In this document: positions 51,035 through 52,750 of the stretch, one piece after another
Layout: every line of letters starts with the position of its first letter
Numbering within the stretch: the first letter of the stretch is position 1
Notes under the pieces: model-generated
Seen by the model: only the letters and a program-made list of their open reading frames with translations
Database searches by the model: none
What the model was told of the DNA's origin: nothing
Assembly: GCA_016281935.1 (NCBI GenBank)
Contig: JAEEJN010000067.1
Span: 1-52,750 of the forward strand
Reading direction: 5' to 3'
Source: Bacillota bacterium
GTDB taxonomy: Bacteria; Bacillota; Clostridia; Christensenellales; UMGS416
Length of the DNA stretch: 52,750 nucleotides
Program-made: the position numbers and the translations under genes

Positions 51035-51916
51035 ATGCAGTGCCCCAGATGCCATAAAAACGTGGATATCTCCACGTTGTTCTGCCCCCATTGCGGGGCT
51101 TATATGCGCGAGACCCTGGACACGGACGGCAGCATGGGCCTGAGCGGCATGCGCCATACTGCCGTGCGCAGGCATCCCCGTTATCTGGGATGGCTGATCC
51201 TCCTGGGGATTGTCGTTCTGATCGTTGGTGTCGGCTTCGGCATCGGGACCCTGATTGCTTCTGTGGTGGACGGACAGTCATCCGAGACGCAGCCTCCTGC
51301 AAAGATCATCACGATCGAAACACCGAAAGCTTCCGCTGAGCCCGAGACACCGGCTCCTGTACTGGAACCGGAAGAAACGTCGGCCGCACAGCCCGTGGAA
51401 ACGACAGTGCCTGTATTGACAGAGGAGCCTGCCGAAACGCCTGAATCAGTGCAGACGCCTGTTCCAACGGAATCGCCTTCAGAGACGCTGACGCCCGTTC
51501 CGACAGAAACGCCCGCTCCGACACCGACTCCTGTGCCTGTGGTCACCCCCACGCCGAGCCCCACCGAAGCACCTACAGAGAAACCAGCCGTCACAGCAAC
51601 GCCGAAGCCGACTCCGTCGCCGGCGGCGACGCCTGCCGTATCCCCGATCAGCGGTGAATACCTGATCCCAGACAGTGACACGAAAGTCCTGACGGACGAT
51701 GATCTGAAAGACCTGAGCTTCATGCAGCTGGTCTACGCGCGTAATGAGATCTATGCACGTCACGGATATGTGTTCAAGGATCCCAAGCTTGCCGTTTATT
51801 TTGAGGCACGCAGCTGGTATAAGAAAGATCCTTCCTTCACCGTCGGGAAGCTTTCCGCGACGGAGAAAGCGAACGTCAATCTGATCCGAAAAACCGAAGA
51901 CAGGAAGAAACCCTGA
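51035..51916 (+). CDS. Zinc-ribbon membrane protein with an extracellular YARHG domain
   Basis: The 293-residue protein has four parts. MQCPRCHKNV and FCPHCGAY (residues 1-25) form a zinc ribbon, and a membrane helix lies near 50-73 (GWLILLGIVVLIVGVGFGIG). Next is a linker of about 130 residues rich in Pro, Thr, Glu and Ser (about 85-210), and last a C-terminal YARHG domain with QLVYARNEIYARHGYVFKD near 230-248. The linker and YARHG domain should be outside the cell. The domain's role is not well known. GGAGG lies 6 nt before ATG 51035. Confidence 0.87.
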   Translation: MQCPRCHKNVDISTLFCPHCGAYMRETLDTDGSMGLSGMRHTAVRRHPRYLGWLILLGIVVLIVGVGFGIGTLIASVVDGQSSETQPPAKIITIETPKASAEPETPAPVLEPEETSAAQPVETTVPVLTEEPAETPESVQTPVPTESPSETLTPVPTETPAPTPTPVPVVTPTPSPTEAPTEKPAVTATPKPTPSPAATPAVSPISGEYLIPDSDTKVLTDDDLKDLSFMQLVYARNEIYARHGYVFKDPKLAVYFEARSWYKKDPSFTVGKLSATEKANVNLIRKTEDRKKP

Positions 51917-51932
51917 TCAGTATAATGTGAGA

Positions 51933-51966
51933 CCTCCGGGTGAACAATACCCGGAGGCTTTTTCTA
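51933..51966 (+). terminator. Terminator of the YARHG gene
   Basis: The perfect 8-bp stem CCTCCGGG (51933-51940) / CCCGGAGG (51950-51957), then a C and TTTTT. The next promoter begins at its end. Confidence 0.88.
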
Positions 51967-51995
51967 TTGCCAAAGTCTTTCTTTCCGAGTAGAAT
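51967..51995 (+). promoter_or_regulatory. Promoter of the flavokinase gene
   Basis: TTGCCA (51967-51972), a 17-bp spacer and TAGAAT (51990-51995), 17 bp before the start codon. Confidence 0.75.
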
Positions 51996-52012
51996 GAGCC
52001 GAGAGGTGGAAG

Positions 52013-52420
52013 ATGGAAAGAAAGATCGAGGGAACGGTAGGTCACGGTAAGGAATTAGGTCGGACGATCGGATTCCCGACAGCCAATATTATCACGGATC
52101 TCGCCTTTGATGAGGAGCTGGAAGGGGTATGGGCATGCTGGGCAGAGACGGAAGGTCAGCGCTTTCCGTGTATCGTAAACGTAGGCAGGCATCCGACGTT
52201 CCCGGAAGGGCCGGCTACGGTAGAGGCTCATCTGATAGGCTTTGAAGGGGATCTGTACGGAAAGAAAATGGAAGTTGCGCCTGTGTGCTTTTTGAGAGGA
52301 CAGACAAGATTCGAGTCAGGTGATGAACTTGCGCGTCAGCTGAACAGAGACCGTAAAAACGCACTTCAGTTTCTGACGGGAGATGCAGATAGGGAGGACA
52401 GTGATGTGCGGACGTTATGA
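52013..52420 (+). CDS. Stand-alone riboflavin kinase domain protein
   Basis: The 135-residue protein matches the C-terminal flavokinase half of bifunctional RibF: KIEGTVGHGKELGRTIGFPT followed by ANI holds the ATP/riboflavin-binding motif, and IVNVGRHPTF and TVEAHLIGFEGDLYGK follow in order. The Glu of VEAHL is the usual catalytic residue. The N-terminal FAD synthetase half is absent, with no trace upstream, so this is a one-domain version that would make FMN only. GAGAGGTGG lies before ATG 52013. It overlaps the SRAP gene by 17 bp. Confidence 0.85.
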   Translation: MERKIEGTVGHGKELGRTIGFPTANIITDLAFDEELEGVWACWAETEGQRFPCIVNVGRHPTFPEGPATVEAHLIGFEGDLYGKKMEVAPVCFLRGQTRFESGDELARQLNRDRKNALQFLTGDADREDSDVRTL

Positions 52421-52750
52421 AGTATCGCCTTTTCTGGAGAAATCTCCCCTGTATGAAGAACTCTGGGAGATGCCTCTGATGGAAAAAGTCCGAAGCCGGA
52501 CCGATTTCATCGCAAGGGGCGAAATGAAACCCGGACTTGCGACAGCCGCACTGGCTCTGAATCGCCGCAGAGAGAAGAAGCTGTTCCCCATGGCGTGGGG
52601 ATTCACAGGCGGAAAAAGCGGAATGCTCATCAATGCAAGGACAGAAACGGCTTCGCGACGGCCTACGTTCAGTCCCTCCTGGGAGAGCCGCAGATGCCTT
52701 CTGCCCGCGTCTGCCTACTATGAGTGGGAACACATCCCGCAGGCTGACGG
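52404..52750 (+). CDS. SRAP/YedK family DNA-crosslink repair protein, 5' part (cut by window edge)
   Basis: The first 115 codons are visible and open to the window end. The start MCGRYEVSPFL has the conserved Cys2 that, after removal of Met1, forms a covalent link to abasic sites in single-stranded DNA (HMCES/YedK mechanism). Later blocks are MAWGFTGG, LINARTETA and CLLPASAYYEWE with the active-site Glu, all in family order. AGGGAGG lies upstream of ATG 52404, within the end of the flavokinase gene, so the two are cotranscribed. The 3' half lies outside the window. Confidence 0.92.
   Translation, partial: MCGRYEVSPFLEKSPLYEELWEMPLMEKVRSRTDFIARGEMKPGLATAALALNRRREKKLFPMAWGFTGGKSGMLINARTETASRRPTFSPSWESRRCLLPASAYYEWEHIPQAD

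Overview
This window looks like chromosomal DNA from a Bacillota (Firmicutes) bacterium of moderate GC, probably a gut or rumen plant-fibre fermenter. The evidence is strong AGGAGG-type ribosome sites, several TTG starts, TTGACA/TATAAT promoters with U-tailed intrinsic terminators, a PyrR-type RNA leader, an ECF vitamin transporter subunit, an OhrR peroxide sensor, and many cytoplasmic hemicellulose and pectin glycosidases. I cannot fix the family or genus from sequence alone.

Layout. 1-146: 3' end of a 5S rRNA and its terminator, i.e. the end of an rRNA operon. 203-2024: a DUF2975 membrane protein with a YozG-type regulator, then trmL followed by tRNA-Leu(CAA), which is the known substrate of TrmL. 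2025-2833: a gene-poor stretch with two arrays of short repeats at about 20-bp spacing. 2834-8939: a beta-propeller protein, a short AraC regulator with an apparently leaderless promoter, an OhrR-type regulator, a Nudix hydrolase, a D-2-hydroxyacid dehydrogenase and a CrtI-like flavoprotein. 9023-14955: a sugar-isomerase/small alarmone synthetase pair that diverges from a four-gene redox operon (Old Yellow Enzyme-like reductase, SDR, fumarate-reductase-like flavoprotein, hotdog thioesterase). 15045-24329: one long run of overlapping genes: a GH78 rhamnosidase broken by an in-frame TAG, a small membrane protein, malQ, and a Gld-type ABC system (ATPase, permease, GldG-like and DUF4340 proteins). 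24595-27319: a SpoU methyltransferase, a MATE pump and an HEYGHT membrane protein. 27323-35941: a PyrR-type leader and a seven-gene UMP operon, pyrC-carB-pyrK-pyrD-pyrF-pyrE-pyrB. It has no carA, and PyrB carries a C-terminal zinc domain like that of PyrI. 35951-44083: a nucleotidyltransferase, a GH120 beta-xylosidase diverging from a mannitol-dehydrogenase-family oxidoreductase, a YjbQ protein, a small membrane protein, a UDP-sugar pyrophosphorylase and a second MATE pump. 44058-44730: a structured, terminator-ended leader before an ECF S component. 44840-50915: three GH43 enzymes and a GH51 arabinofuranosidase. 51035-52750: a zinc-ribbon/YARHG membrane protein, a stand-alone flavokinase and the start of an SRAP/YedK gene.

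How the genes work together. The glycosidases (GH78, GH120, three GH43, GH51) lack signal peptides, so they should act in the cytoplasm on imported rhamnosides, xylo-oligosaccharides and arabino-oligosaccharides; no sugar importer is in the window. The pyr operon covers every step to UMP except the glutaminase subunit of carbamoyl-phosphate synthetase. Junctions between genes are very tight: many start and stop codons overlap, and at five boundaries a new promoter begins in or right after the previous terminator.

The least-explained items are the leader before the ECF S component, the PyrB zinc tail, the OYE/SDR/flavoprotein/thioesterase operon, the repeat arrays at 2063-2487, and the missing catalytic Asp in the arabinanase-like GH43.
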